64,000 nucleotides of DNA from Drosophila pseudoobscura (taxonomy: Eukaryota; Arthropoda; Insecta; Diptera; Drosophilidae), in contig NC_046683.1 of assembly GCF_009870125.1 (NCBI RefSeq), forward strand, positions 45,523,869 to 45,587,868, read 5' to 3'. The translations under genes were made by a program, and so were the position numbers. Below are positions 50,626-63,457 of this stretch, piece by piece. Each line of letters begins with the position of its first letter. Position 1 is the stretch's first letter. The notes under the pieces are model-generated. The model was not told the DNA's origin, searched no databases, and saw nothing but the letters and a program-made list of their open reading frames with translations.

Positions 50626-53618
50626 ATTTAATTTCGAATTTTACAAGTACTTCTCGAACTCTGTCATAATGGTGAAAGATCTTTACTGGTTGCTACGACA
50701 TACCCAGCCTGCCCAATCCTGGATGGAATCTCGCATCCGTCTGGCGACAATCTCTGCCGCACTTAATTAGAAGCGGAAATGCCACGAAAATTGTTATTGA
50801 TCAGCTGTCTATGAAGAACTGACAAGACAGCCAGCAACTTTAGCGGCTTTCGGCGACAACATCGTTGGGTAATTAAAATTAATTTTCGCAAAAATCTCAG
50901 AGCCCCGATCGAACATGGAACATGGAACAGAGCACAGGGAACAGAGCACGAACGATCCACTTGCCTCAAAACAACGATGACTCCCAGCGGAGACAACTCT
51001 CTGGTAGCGGTAGCCGTAGCCGTAGCTGTGGCCATGGCATGGCCTGTAGTCGGTCAGTGAAATCTAGTTTTCCCAGTTCTCGGGGCTCGTAATGATAAAT
51101 GGTGTCTGGTTAGCGGAGCGCCAAAAGAGAAACAAGTTCACCTGCCACAAGACAGAGTCCAGAAGCTGCACTCCGTATGTCTGCAGACTCCCCTCCCCCC
51201 TCCGCTGTCCACCACCCCCGGAAGACTCTACCGGAATACGTGTTGTATTTCAATTAGAGCAAAGTCGTCCTCGACCGCAATTAGCAACAAAGTATCTGGC
51301 AATGTATGTTTTCGCTATTATCATTTAAATTTATGTTGTGGTCCTACACACATATCTTTTCTCGAGTCCCTCCCATCTGCCATCTCCCATTTACCATCTA
51401 CCATCCTCCATCTATGGATCCTGGCATGCCTTACGATTACGATTATGGTCGCTGGTTGTTGAGCAATTTGTTAGGAACCAGCCTGATAAAATATGTGCCC
51501 CTTCTGTCTTTTTGGAGGCGCCCCAATGGGACTCGACTAGGGACAAATTGCCGCTTGGCGGACTGTCCCATCGGGCAAATCGGAAGGCATCGAACGATTA
51601 ACGGCCATTGGCGAATGGCGAATGTTCTTGGCTGAAAATTGCAGGCTTCTGGATGCATATTTCTGATGGAATGGCCAGGGAATGCCAGGGATTAGTGGTT
51701 AGCATGGAGGCGGTTTCATTTGAATGGCTAATAGAATTACTCTTATCCCCCGTCCCCATTGGAGAAACCAATTCCCTGCTTTACAGGGAATTCCGAACAC
51801 AGCAAAGTACTGCTGATTCGCCCCTCAGCTGCTGTTGTTTTTGCTGCTTCTGCAGCTATTCAGGTGCCACAATCTCCTGTGCCCCTGCCGTTGATGCTCT
51901 CCTCCTCCCCGACTGCTCTTTTAATAAATGAAAATGTTTTTAATTAATATGCTTCAATATGTCGAGTGGCCCAGCAGGTCCCAGGTCCCTCTTGAAAAGT
52001 CAACCCCTGCCTGCCGCACAAGCCCACCCACCTCCGAGCGCCCACTCACATCCACCCTTTTGCCGTTGTGTTCTGTTGAAATTTTCATTACATGCGGCCG
52101 AGGAGGCGCCTCGACTTTATTCTTGTTTTCATACGGGTATAAGCCTACGGGCTAAATTTCAATATTTCATATGCACAATAAGAATACCATGCCCCCCCTT
52201 TGAAGCATGCACCGAAATAAATAGCCCTCCCCCACTCCACAGTGCTGCGGCCAAAAGCCTCTCTTTTCCGTTCTGATTCGGGACAGGTTCAGCTTTGCCA
52301 CAAATTTTACCTGATGGTATTTCTTATAAGAAGTTTTCTTTCAATCAATTTAATCAATTTAAAATGGGTTTAATTAACTAAATAGAGTGTACCTTTAAAC
52401 ATTCTTTAAACAATTTTAACAATTATTATCTAATTTTGTTGAGAATTATAGCCACTTAAGAACTAACGTCTAAAATGATGACCATATAATACACAAACGG
52501 GCGGGAAAGCTTTGACTAGCGGCAAGGGCTGCGGCTCTACTTTATAGCCGGTACTCAGTCAGCATCTATGTATGTATGTATGTGTGTGTGCTTATGATTT
52601 TTGTAATTTATACAAAATATTTTATATTGTTATTTTTATTTGGTATAGTGCCTTTTTAGCCAACAAGATTTTTATATATTCGATTTTTTGTTTCTCATAT
52701 TTACATTTACATATCTTTTACATCTGTTTATTTTTTTGGTTATACTGTTTATTCTAACACCAGATCAAGCCATTTTATCTCGCTGCCTTTCGTCAGATCG
52801 CGAACACTGCATGAAGAAGAGTACTTGAGGTACATTGAAAATGGTAAAAGACTTCAGGTAAATCCACTCTATCGACACGCATGTAAAATATATTTTCACA
52901 GGTGCTACAATTTTCTTTTTAATAAATTAATTAATTTTTGTGGATGCCGCGGTTTTTGAGTTTTTTCAATTGAGGAGTATGTTGCAAATTGCATGTATGA
53001 GGAAGTGATGTATTCATCCGGGCCTACAACATAATTTTTTCTTGTGGAAAGTGCATTCAAAAATTATCAGTAGCTCCTGGGTTTCTTCGTTTTTTCCCTT
53101 TCCCGATGAAAATGTTTTAAGCAGAAGCTAATGGATATATTTCGCATAGCCCCACTGCTGTGGGACTCATTTTTTTCGCGCATTCAGGCAGTTAAATGTA
53201 CAGCTCGGCAGCCCATTCCCATTGCAACAGATGCCGCGGCTGCGTAATTACATTCCCCCCCCACCCATCCCCACAATCACCGAATCACGAGACCGAACCA
53301 CCGCCAGCCATTATTTTGATTCATATATCATACATGCATCAATGTCCGTTTCGTCTATTATCCGAGTTTTCATATTCATCTCCTGCTCGGAATTGGACAG
53401 CCTCTGTCCGTCTGTCAGTCCATCTGTCCGTCCGTCTGCCTGTCTGTCTGCCTTTTGCTGTCAACTGATGGATGATTTCCCGAGTGAGCTTCATCGCCAT
53501 GCTTCTGGCAATGGGATTTCGGAGTGGAGGGATTGCTGACAGGCCTTGCCATCGCCATTGCCATCACCCATTGACTGCTGCAACTGCAGTGCAACTTGGC
53601 CAATGAAGTGCGCTCGAA
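50626..53618. other. non-coding region
   Basis: No gene recognised. Contains CCATCTACC-type runs near 51,370-51,415, an AT-rich block at 52,280-52,960 with a possible repeat tail (listed separately), and CTGTCCGT repeats near 53,400-53,450. Frames are short or low-complexity. Confidence 0.45.
52440..52565 (+). mobile_element. possible DINE-1/INE-1-like tail fragment
   Basis: The segment GAGAATTATAGCC ... TTTATAGCCGGTACTCAGTC resembles the tail of the DINE-1 repeat family in flies, and the ACTCAGTC/GTACCGG words recur near 55,673-55,695. Too short for a firm call. Confidence 0.35.
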
Positions 53619-53861
53619 ATGTATCCATTTATCAATATTAATTACGAGCCAAGAGATGTGCTTTCGATGGATGGGTATCTACGTCTATTTCCCAATAAGG
53701 ATACGTTGGAAGAGTCCCAGTACTTTGAGGACAAACCGCAAACTTCAGTTGCAAAAATGGCCATTCATTTGCCATTTTTATTTAAGGGTGGTGGCAGTGG
53801 TGGCATGGGTGGCATGTGGGGCATGGGGCAGCAGTGGATGCAATATTATTTAAAAATGTAA
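53619..53861 (+). CDS. 80-aa open frame, possible small gene
   Basis: Begins MYPFININYEPRDVLSMDGY after an in-frame stop 15 bp upstream, and ends in a Gly/Met/Trp-rich tail (GGSGGMGGMWGMGQQW, then MQYYLKM). The first 50 residues look more like a protein than the surrounding shadow frames, with Asp, Glu, Tyr and Leu well mixed. There is no obvious promoter or polyadenylation signal close by. It may be an exon of a longer gene. Not recognised. Confidence 0.3.
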   Translation: MYPFININYEPRDVLSMDGYLRLFPNKDTLEESQYFEDKPQTSVAKMAIHLPFLFKGGGSGGMGGMWGMGQQWMQYYLKM

Positions 53862-54960
53862 AACTCTCCTGTTGCGGATATTGCACCTGACTGTACACGC
53901 AGGATGTGTCCATACTGAATACTGCATCCGTGCATCCCCAATTGGCAATCGTCTGTGTGCGGTTGAATTGCTGACAACACGTCGAACATGGGCCTCAGTT
54001 CTTGGACGTCTACCCAACCCATCTACATATCCACACCCATTCCCATTACCATTAACATCTCCATCTCCATTGCCATTGCCATGCTCCCCTTCCCGCCATC
54101 CATGTGGGTTGCCAGGTACAGATGACAAGCGGCTTGCAACTTCATTAGGTGCTCCTGGACCTGGTACCTGGTTCTAGGCTGGACCAAAAGGCGGCTCCAC
54201 AATGCAAAAAGCAGCTGGCTGGCATCAGAGGGATTTCCCTTTCCACCAGCCCATGTTGAGCCAACCCTTTTGGGTGCATTTAAGGCAGAGTCTCTCCGGC
54301 CGTAGCTCCAGCGCCAGCTCCGACTTCGACCAAGGACCAGGCTTCGGTCTGTTGCATTTTTCGGCAATGCAAATGGAGGCGGCAGCAGCAGGAGCAGCCG
54401 GAGCAGCGAAGGGGCTGGTGGTGGGGTAGGCTTTCATGTCCATGTCCATGCACATTTGCATTTTTTATGCTTACTCCATATATGCAACAGTCCGATGTAT
54501 GTGTGCAACCCCGCTGCATGTGCATACATGTACAAATATATTTGTATATGGGGATGGCCGCTAGCCATCTCGCTCTGTTGCTCTGGCCGTCTCTTTCCCC
54601 CCGCGAAAATCGATAGCAACAAAATTTAAAATGCACTTTACTCTTCTATTGTTTTTTTTTTGTTTTTTTTTGTATGCTGTTTTGGGGCTGCCTCCTGCTG
54701 CATCCCTTACGAAAGACTGAGCCTTGTTCATGTACTACAATATATGTATGTACATACATACAAATGTGGGGGCACCCTCTGTATGCAACCTTGTGGTGCA
54801 GAGTGCAGGCTGCAGGTAAACGGAGGATGAGCCAGGGTACTTTACATTTGAAGTAGTCTAATTCAATCGGATGCTCGAAGTTAATAATAAGCCAAGAGCC
54901 GGAATCTGAATAGGAAGCTGCGAGAAGGTCTCGAAAGTACTACACACTGAAAACATACGA
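53862..54960. other. non-coding region
   Basis: CATTCC/CATTAC hexamers near 54,037-54,085 and CATGTC repeats near 54,435-54,455. No gene seen. Confidence 0.45.
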
Positions 54961-54964
54961 TTGT

Positions 54965-55700
54965 CAAAGGTACATATTGGTACATAAGGTACATATCCCG
55001 ATCCTCAAAGAGTGGTTAAAGTGGGTGTGTTGTTACAGAAGAGCACGTTTCCGTTTTCTCGATATTGCCATGTCTGTCTGTCCGTCTGTTCGTTCTTTTA
55101 GATGGGGGCCTAGATTTCAAAGACTATAAGAGCATATGCAACCCCCGCGAAAGGTCTTTCTGTGGCTTCCACAATTTTGAAGATACGAGAAATATGAATT
55201 ATAGAGATTGACCATATCTAACAGGTTGCCGAACGAACAAATCAAATTTCAGTGGCTACGCAACGCATTCTACGGGCTTATTCTCTCTCTCTTTCCCTCT
55301 CTCGCTCTCACCCACTCTTCTTCGTGCAGTGTTCGCGCTGTGGCGACAGGGAGCGAGATAAGACGGCTGGTATTTGTATGAAAATAGAAAAAAAAGAGAC
55401 AGAGATATAAAAAAATTAAGGAAAAATAAAAAACAGATCAAATCTAATACATACAGTTGAACTTCAATTACTCGAACGTTTGTTACTTTCGAAATACAAC
55501 GTGTGGCAACAGTTTGTAGGGAGCACATTACGTTAAACGCTGTAAGTCGAAGTCTTCGAAGTGGTTCGACTTATGGAAGCTAAGCTGTATATAAAATCTC
55601 CTAAATGGTTTGGCCGATTTGTATGCAATTTTTGTTCGTTTTCCAAACGACATACTATAAAATAAATTGCTCCGTCAGTAGACTGAGTACCGGGAATATG
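54965..55700 (+). mobile_element. DINE-1/INE-1-like (Helitron-related) repeat
   Basis: Carries words diagnostic of this non-autonomous fly repeat in the usual order: TTGTTACAGAAGAGCACGTT, CGATATTGCCATGTCTG followed by TCTGTCCGTCTG, then TAGATTTCAAAGACTATAAG. The downstream end has ATTTGTATGCAATTTTTG and GACTGAGTACCGGG. It is diverged and interrupted by CT-rich DNA (about 55,270-55,320) and by a small MITE (55,454-55,587). No coding capacity. Boundaries are approximate. Confidence 0.65.
55454..55587. mobile_element. pogo-like MITE inserted in the DINE-1-like repeat
   Basis: About 134 bp flanked by TA on each side. The left end CAGTTGAACTTCAATTACTC and the inverted right end CAGCTTAGCTTCCATAAGTC agree at roughly 70% of positions over ~24 bp, and begin with CAG as pogo/Tigger elements do. 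It has no coding sequence. Confidence 0.5.
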
Positions 55701-57277
55701 TAAATAAGAGTCACAACGTTAACGATCGTTTTGTCTTCTTTCTGATTTGATTTGCAGAGTAGATTAATTTTTAGCTTTAATATTTGATTGTGGCACCACA
55801 ATATTCAGTGACTTAAGCGCATCTACGACTCATGAAATCTCCCAGTTGGACTTTACTTTTTGCCATAAGTCCTTTATTTTACGATCCCTCAAAGATGATA
55901 TATGGGACTAAGATCCGGCGACAGTAAAGGCCATTGCACCAGTGGAAACCTTGTTGTCCAGGAACGATTTCTTAGTCATTATCATTGTCATTATCCTGCT
56001 CTAACTCCCACCTATCCCACTTGGTATTACAAACATAGTGAACTGAGTATACAAATAAGTATTATTTTCAGGATGCAATTTCATGACAATATTCGGATAG
56101 GCCTTAAGAGTTGTAACCTTCGTTGAGGTTTTGTTCTGCCCAGCATACTTATGTAGATCTCGCAAAGAGCAGGATCCTCTTTGTCCCGTCCGGTTGCCAC
56201 ATGGTTGGATTTTACTTAACTTTAATTCACGTTTCAGTGGAGCAGACTGAGAGGGACACAGCACAGTAAATTTGGCGGGTTATTCATTCGCTGATAATCC
56301 AATTACGGGGTCGCATTATCCATTAGCTCGTATCTGGGAGTGTGCATCGAGAGGCAATTCGATTGCAGCCAATTTGTTGCCAGCCTGTGCCTGGACCTGT
56401 GACTGTATCTGCATCTGGGCCTGGAGCGGGGCTTGGGTCTGGGTCTGGGTCTGGGCCTTGTTCTGGATGGTGGTAGGTGCTCCCGCCTAACGAACAATTA
56501 ATTGAAAATAACATTCAATTATTTTTGAAAAAGAATTCAAACAAACAGCAGAGATCTGGTGTGGTCTGGCCTGAGATTCGTGCGGGATGGGGGGAACGTT
56601 AACCGCATTGCATAAACACTCGGGTCCCATGTAAAGGCCTATGTACTACATAGGCAGATGCATGTATGTGTGTTCGGAGCCCTGCATATGCTCCACCAAG
56701 TCCATGTCCTGACCTGTACATGTACATACATGACGCACTTTAAACCCACAGTCCCATGTCCCTGTCCATGTCCACGTCCACGTCCATATCCATGTCCATG
56801 TCGCCCCAGTGTCTGTGGTGCTTCCTAGCCATCTCTTTCGCACCCTCGCCAATGCCACTGCCACAGCGACAGCCACACAATGAGGGGAGGCCGGCCGGAC
56901 GGAGTGCGAGTATTAATGAAAATTTCGTACATCGGATTCGCATCATTAAAAAACGAAAACCCCGAAAAATTCGCATATGTGAAAGCCGGCGTGGATTTTT
57001 TTAAGGGTTGCAAATTGTTTGCGAAATAAAAACATTCGAAAATGTTGTAGAATAAAAATCAATTTGGTTTGCGGACTCTTTTTGCTGTAAATGGAAACAA
57101 TGCGAGTACATAAGGGGGAAAATGGTGGGCATGGTGGGTGACGTACGACTATGTAGCGATGTACGATGTTTCCATGCAAAATGTATTTTTGTTGCATTGT
57201 TTTTCGCGCCGAGGCGCGACGCTGTGTGCAGGAAATACATTAACCAGGAAAAAATCCAAATAAAATAGAGTAAAAAT
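55701..57277. other. non-coding region
   Basis: No gene recognised. CTGGGT hexamers near 56,412-56,457 and TCCATGTCCACG repeats near 56,756-56,800. Several frames through these runs are repeat shadows. Confidence 0.45.
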
Positions 57278-57280
57278 TAC

Positions 57281-57290
57281 AAAAAAAAAA
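57281..57290 (-). terminator. Pol III terminator of tRNA-Leu
   Basis: Ten T residues on the minus strand, 6 bp after the tRNA 3' end; standard RNA polymerase III termination. Confidence 0.85.
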
Positions 57291-57296
57291 CGTTCT

Positions 57297-57380
57297 TGTC
57301 AGAAGTGGGATTCGAACCCACGCCTACAGAAGTAGACTGCGACCTGAACGCAGCGCCTTAGACCACTCGGCCATCCTGAC
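57297..57380 (-). tRNA. tRNA-Leu (anticodon CAG)
   Basis: An 84-nt class II tRNA. The acceptor stem GTCAGGA pairs with the 3' TTCTGAC, with discriminator A at 57,297. Box A (TGGCCGAGTGG) and box B (GGTTCGAATCC) are intact. The anticodon arm is CTGCG-TTCAGGT-CGCAG, so the anticodon is CAG. A long variable arm (TCTACTTCTGTAGG) is as expected for leucine. There is no intron and no mismatch that would suggest a pseudogene. CCA is not encoded, as normal in eukaryotes. It reads CUG codons, the commonest leucine codon in flies. Confidence 0.97.
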
Positions 57381-58724
57381 TGTACCGATCTTCAGCGTAA
57401 ACGCTTCCCTGATATTCATCCCACCCCGTTTTTAAACGATGACATCCACGCCCATGATCGATCATAGAATGGAGAATTAACGAATATGTAATATGGAATT
57501 GACGAATGCACTAGATGAAGCGATGGATCACTGTTTCGGGGAACGGTTTATCAGGCAGTGGAAGTGATAAATACACAGATCTTCATTTACACAGAGACAT
57601 CTCTTGCCGGTAGGGATATGCCCGACGCCTTTCACTGCAGGGTGCCCGAATTTTTTGTGCGCTTGCCGAAAATTAAACAAAAATGTTAAATAAGAATATG
57701 TTTTTTCAGATACATACTACATTGAGCTGCTCCCATGTACATATGTATGGGCCCCCGACACCGACAGCGACCCCGACCCCGACCCCGAATGCACTCCCAC
57801 CTCCAGGGGCTGTTTGTGCGTGGCCCAAACCCAGGGACAGCAAAATGAACAGTCGACAGGAGGATGCACTTAATGCACTGGCTCGGATGTCGCCTGCCAC
57901 TGCCCGAGAGAACTGTACTTATCATGGGATAATGATGTAGCAATGACGGACTGGATTCTAGTCAGGAAAAAGGCTCTCTCCGATCCTCGGAACCAGCCAA
58001 TCGTCTGCCGATTTCCCGATTTGCAATTAGCCAATAAGCGGTCTTATTTTATTATGGATATTTACTCAATCAAAATGTTTTCACAATGATTGGATAGGGA
58101 GTGAACTATGTACTGCCAAACCGAACCGAACCGAACCGAACCAAATTTAATACAAATACACTCGTACTCGTACATTTGCGACAATTTATTTTAATATTTC
58201 CCACCTCCGAGGCATCAGCCCTATTTCATTCAATTGCTGCGTAGACACGTTGGCCACTATACAATATAGCCGCAAGTACCGGCGATTTATGTACTCGCCG
58301 ATTGTGGGCAATGTGCGAATTTATAGCCGATGGCTATAAACAGTTGCGAAATCCCTTCTTTGTTCCATTCTAGGCTTTCCAGGTGGAGGATACCACTAAT
58401 TTCGCATACGTGAACATTCGCATTACCCCATCGACAGCATGCACATACATACCTGCATACACGCACAGGCTCATTTGCATAACGCTCACGTCCAACTCCT
58501 GCCGAATCCCACCATATATGTACATATATTGCATATGTACTTGCTATATACTCCGCTGGGGGTGTGGGCAGGCGGCTGTCACTGGTTTGGGCTACGCAAA
58601 ATGACAATAAAATCGCATAAAATGCGATAAAAAATACGAAATAAAAGTGTAATACTTGCGCTGAGCACAACACAACATAAAAAATAATACAAAATACAAA
58701 AAAAGGAGGGAGAATAATGCGTTG
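57381..58724. other. non-coding region
   Basis: CCCCGA hexamers near 57,762-57,787 and CCGAA pentamers near 58,119-58,140. No gene seen. Confidence 0.45.
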
Positions 58725-59003
58725 ATGCGTGCGTGCGGTTTGGGCCCGCCCCCTGGGAACGGCGTGTGGGTTGCATTTTGGTTGGTCGGCGGCTCTTTGT
58801 GAGTGCAGCAGGAAAAAAAATTAATAATAAATTGTATTATAATTTCTTTTTTATGCCGGATCAGGCGGTATGCATCCGAATATCATCTGCACAATGCAGA
58901 TCTTTCGCCTCCAAGATACGAGAATCTGGGGGAGCAGTACACAATTTATCGGCCTCTTATAGACTTTGACTTGGAAGACCTTGAACCAGTAGATGTTCAG
59001 TGA
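58725..59003 (+). CDS. candidate two-exon small membrane protein
   Basis: Exons 58725-58798 and 58865-59003, joined in frame across a 66-bp intron (GTGAGT...GGATCAG), give 70 aa. The N-terminus MRACGLGPPPGNGVWVAFWL has one short hydrophobic stretch. The rest is acidic and orderly: YASEYHLHNADLSPPRYENL, then YTIYRPLIDFDLEDLEPVDV. The second exon looks like real coding sequence; the first is weaker. It might instead be the last exon of a longer gene. Not recognised. Confidence 0.4.
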
Positions 59004-59387
59004 TAGCAGAAACCTACAGTCAAAGTTCTCCCAAATTCTAAAAATACTCGTAGGAACGATTGAGCTTTAAACCCCAAGTCACTTTCTTTCTATGCGATAA
59101 AATATTGTACCTGTTCCGTGTCGTATGGAAGCCGGTCTTCGATCCTCTGGCCGAATCCGACTGTGAATGATTGGCGCCGAGTGAAAAAATAATGAATGCA
59201 CTTTTTGTGTGCGAACGCATCTAAAAAAGAATTTAAAAAAACGCTGCAGCGAATGAAAAGGCAGACGGAGATTCAGTAGGAGATCCGCAGGATGCCTGGG
59301 AAGGAGGGGGGAGTTCGTTGGGTGGTATGCGTGGCATTAATGCGCTGCTGCAGTTGACGCATGCCACTGTAGCCGCTGTTGCCGCTG

Positions 59388-59480
59388 CCGCTGCTGCTGC
59401 TGCTGCTGCTGCTTCTGCCACTGCTTTTGCTGCTGCTGCTGCCACTTTAGCTGCTTCTGCATCTGCTGCTGCTGCTGCTG
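59388..59480. repeat. GCT/CAG triplet repeat
   Basis: About 90 bp of interrupted GCT triplets (with TCT, ACT and TTT), open as poly-Ala, poly-Leu or poly-Gln depending on frame and strand. No gene context. Confidence 0.85.
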
Positions 59481-62400
59481 ATTATGTTCATGACGATGCG
59501 CAAACAACAAAATAATCGAATAAATTAACATGTAAAAAAAAGGAATATAAAAAATTCAATCGCCACGCACTGGGCGGTGGATGCGGCGTGGTGGAGGCAG
59601 CAAACCCTCCTGCATTCCGTATTAATAGGTCTGCTAATTATTGATGGGCCCCGGCCCCGGCCCCAGACCGTAACCCGGACGGACCCACTTCTGTGGCTGT
59701 GGCTGCGTCGACAGTGGCCGGCCCGCTCTCATAATGAGTTTTTTCTGGCTGCAGTGGCAGCTGTTGTTGTTGTTGCTGTTGCAACAAATGCGTGGCAGTG
59801 CGTCCTGCCTGGGCGAAATCAGTTTCGAAAATGCTTTGTCAACAGCAACACACATTCAAAATTTTCGGTTTAGTCGCATAAGTTTTATTTTGCCTGATTT
59901 AGTGCAACATTACAACTTTGGCGCGCCACTTGGTCCTGTGTTGGAAAAATTCTCCTCTTAATTTTTTGTCGAGCGGGGAAGCACCTAAAAGCATGAGTGA
60001 GTGAATTGAGTGTGCATTGTGTATGGTGAAAGGTGCATGGTACATGGTGCAGGTCTCGCGCGTCGGGCCTCGGGCGGCCCCTAAGCCTAAGCGTACCATG
60101 GATTAAGTATACGCAGTGTGGGTGCCCATAGCCACTCTCTATTTTTGTTTATGTGTGTATGTGTGTTTTGTATTTGAATGTACATGTGCGTGGGCATGTG
60201 TATGTGTGCAGTGTGTTTTGGATGTAAATTATGCAAATACTACCCCTATTACAGCCCTAAACCGCAGAGAGGCCACACCACCCGCATCGGCCCACCCCCT
60301 ATTTCTCTATTACGCTGACGTCGACGCTATTCTGGATTCTGTATTCCGTATTCTGCGGTTTTGTTGTTGTCGCTAGTTAGCTGCGGCGACCGATGCATCT
60401 GATTAACAAAATTAGTTTAGAAAACTCCGCTCTCGCGTTCGAAACAAACAAAAATTGTTCGCTTTTTTCGACTTTACTAAAAAATACCTACAACTCGTAA
60501 TTTCCCAAAGTTTCCCAAAGAGCCGGAGTCCCCATTAGTTCCCCATGTGTTCCCAAAGTGCGATTGATTGCATTTGTGAATGAATCAAAAGGATATGTAA
60601 AGGAGAAGAGCTTAGCGATGGTATGTCATGTGGATGAAGAAGTGATTTGTCTATAGTTGAGATGTAAATAATCAATGCAACAAAAAAGAAGTATACCTCT
60701 AAGATATTGGGCCTCGACAGATCTCCATGTACTCCATGATCAGCCTCTGATTCTCTGAAGACACAAATTATGAAAATAAACCCTGAAAGAATAAATTTTT
60801 CTTCAGTTAATTTAAGCGAAAAACAATCGTTCCAAGAGAATATCGGCTTGAAGTATTTGAGAGTATCAGAGATCAGAAATAAGAGCTTTTGAAAGCGCTC
60901 AGAATGAAGGTCTGTAAACTGATTAAAGCCTAGATAGAACTAGTGGAGAATTATAGCCCTTCAGTGTTCAATTATTGTTTGGCATATGATGTACCAAACG
61001 AAAGGTATTGTAGCGTAGACTCGATAGATATTTGAGTTCAATATTAATTTTCAATTTGTACATAAGCGTTTTTACAATAAAAATCAGAAATTAGTTTTTA
61101 TTTAATTAATTTATATAATTTTCTACAAATTATGATTCTTACGTTTCCTGGTATTTAGTTGGCAGAAATAAGGATAGAATTTCGTGAAAATTAGTGGATG
61201 AATGCAGTGCACATTACAGGAATGCCAAAATAGAAACGGCATCGGTGGAAAACGAATCGTGTAATAGAAGCTCTATCTTAAAGACCCATCCATCGGATGC
61301 TGGTCCTAGACAACTTTTCGGCTCTCTTTAATTTTCATTAGAAATGTTGCTGCGGTGTTTTGGCGCTTTCCATGTGCTTTCTCCATATCGCTGTGTGTGT
61401 TCCCCGACCTCCATGGGGTTTTGTTAGCCATTTTGTGATCTATTTTCTAGCACGGGTGGCGGCGGGGGGAGTTTGTTCTAGTCGGGCAAGGCCCCTCGTT
61501 GTCGTCATCGTCATCGTCGTGGCTGGGCGTTTGCGTTTCTGTGTCGCGAAGAGGAGATTCCATTCCATTCCATTCCAATCTGTCCCTCCCTACCGAGTCG
61601 AGGCGAGGCGAGGCGACGCGACGAAGACTCTTCTTGAATGAAAGTCAAAGTAAAAACGGGAAAACAAAGCAAAAACAACAGAACAGAAGCAAAAACCTAA
61701 ACAAAATACAAAACCAGAGACACGAAGCGGAATGGAGGGGCTGAGTGGGCGATTGGGGGGCGCCAGAGAGCGCCAAAGTTTGATAAGGCGAAAGCAAAAC
61801 AAAACGGAGGCAGCGACAGCGGGTGGGCCGGAGAGCGGATGGTACAACCGGGGGGCCTGTCGCCGGGAAAAACAAACAGCAAATAGGGTTTTCCTCGATA
61901 GAAAAAGACGAAAAGGAAAAGACGAAAGGCGAGCAGGAATGCAGCGAGAGAATGAAAATGCCTCGAGGACAGTGGCATGGCAGTGGGGCTGGGCTTGGGG
62001 TTGTGGTGGCGGTGGCGGTGGGGATAGGTGTGGGGCAGCGGGTGGCTCAGGTGCGTTGCCGGGTTGAATGCACGCCGTGCGGAAAAGGGAGAGCGCTATA
62101 TGTGGGTGCCAGAGCGAGATGGCTAGCTTCTGCTGCAGTTCCCTCTCTCTGTCGCTCGCTCGCTCGCTCTCTCTCTCTCTCTCGACGCATGTGCAATGCC
62201 GCACTGTCGGGAGGGGGGGATGCTGCAGCAGAGAGGAGAGGGGATCGCGTGTATGTAAAGGAAGAGAGCGCGCGTGGATGGGAGGGCGGATGACTGGGTG
62301 GCTCTGCGGGGTGGGACAGGTGCAATTTATTTATTTATTTCGATTCATTTCCGCTTTTGTGTGAGGCTAAATGAAAACTCATTTCCCTTTGATGTGTGGT

Positions 62401-63437
62401 CTTCGTCTACTCTCTTTGCTCGGACACTGCCAGAACGAGATGGATATAGCGAGAGGGAGGGAGACAGCAGGAGATTCGACGCGCTCTCTCTCTCTATCTG
62501 ATTTTGGGTGCTGCTCTGCTCTGCTGCTGCTGCTGCTGCGCGATAATGAAAAAGTATAATGCACCAAAAAAGTGACATAAGGCTGTAAATTAAGCAACAA
62601 GAACAAATGTAAACTCTGCCCCAAGTACATATGTGGCATGATGTACATACATATACATATACATGTGTACATATGTATTGTGTGTACATATAATCGGTTA
62701 TTTACAGTTATCTGCATATCCTGAACGAGAGGCTGTTGCTGCTGTTGCCATCCACTCGGCAGGAGGGTAGGCATGGTAAATGGGGAGGAGGGTAGGCATT
62801 TGGCCCCGAGGCCACCTACGTGTTGTCCACGTGAGGATGTTTTTTCCTGTCCCATCCAGCTCCTTTATGTTTTCCCATCAAATTAAAAGCCTTTTCACTG
62901 CAAATTACAAAAATGGTAATCGCCCCCGTCTATGGGCATACATACATATACCTGCAGGAGGATAATGCACATGTGTCGGTGGTATCTGTGTGTGTATCTG
63001 CACCTGGATTCTATTGAATTTCGCTCGTGGCTAATCGATGCTCTTTGGCGGCGGAAGAGGATTTCAGCAAATGAGCCACGAGACATGGGGCGCAAATTGA
63101 AATATTTGCATAAAAATTGCATGAGCCTGATTGAACGGATGGATGGATAGAGCACTACCATCATCACCTTTGTACATATGTACCAGTAACCAGTACCTCC
63201 CACCCCCCCCTTGTAATCCATGTATAGTGCCGCATTCCCGTAATGATTGAATACATAATTCCCCAATCTATATTAATGCAAATTCAGATGAAAGGCCATT
63301 AGGGAAACCCCATAGTCTGCGGCGGCGGTGGTCGGTCTCCCAACCCATCCTCTCCTCTTGCCTAATTCATATTTATTGCGTTCTATTTCTCCTTCCGCTC
63401 CCCCTTGCTCTGCCTCTTACTCTGACTCTGACTCTCT

Positions 63438-63457
63438 GTCCGAGCATATGCTCGGAC
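63438..63457. repeat. perfect 20-bp palindrome
   Basis: GTCCGAGCATATGCTCGGAC equals its own reverse complement. No gene is adjacent. Confidence 0.9.

Noticed and set aside
61590-62293. Long frames on both strands in the GC-rich block
   Set aside because: GC-rich low-complexity DNA is open by chance; both strands equally plausible and neither protein-like.
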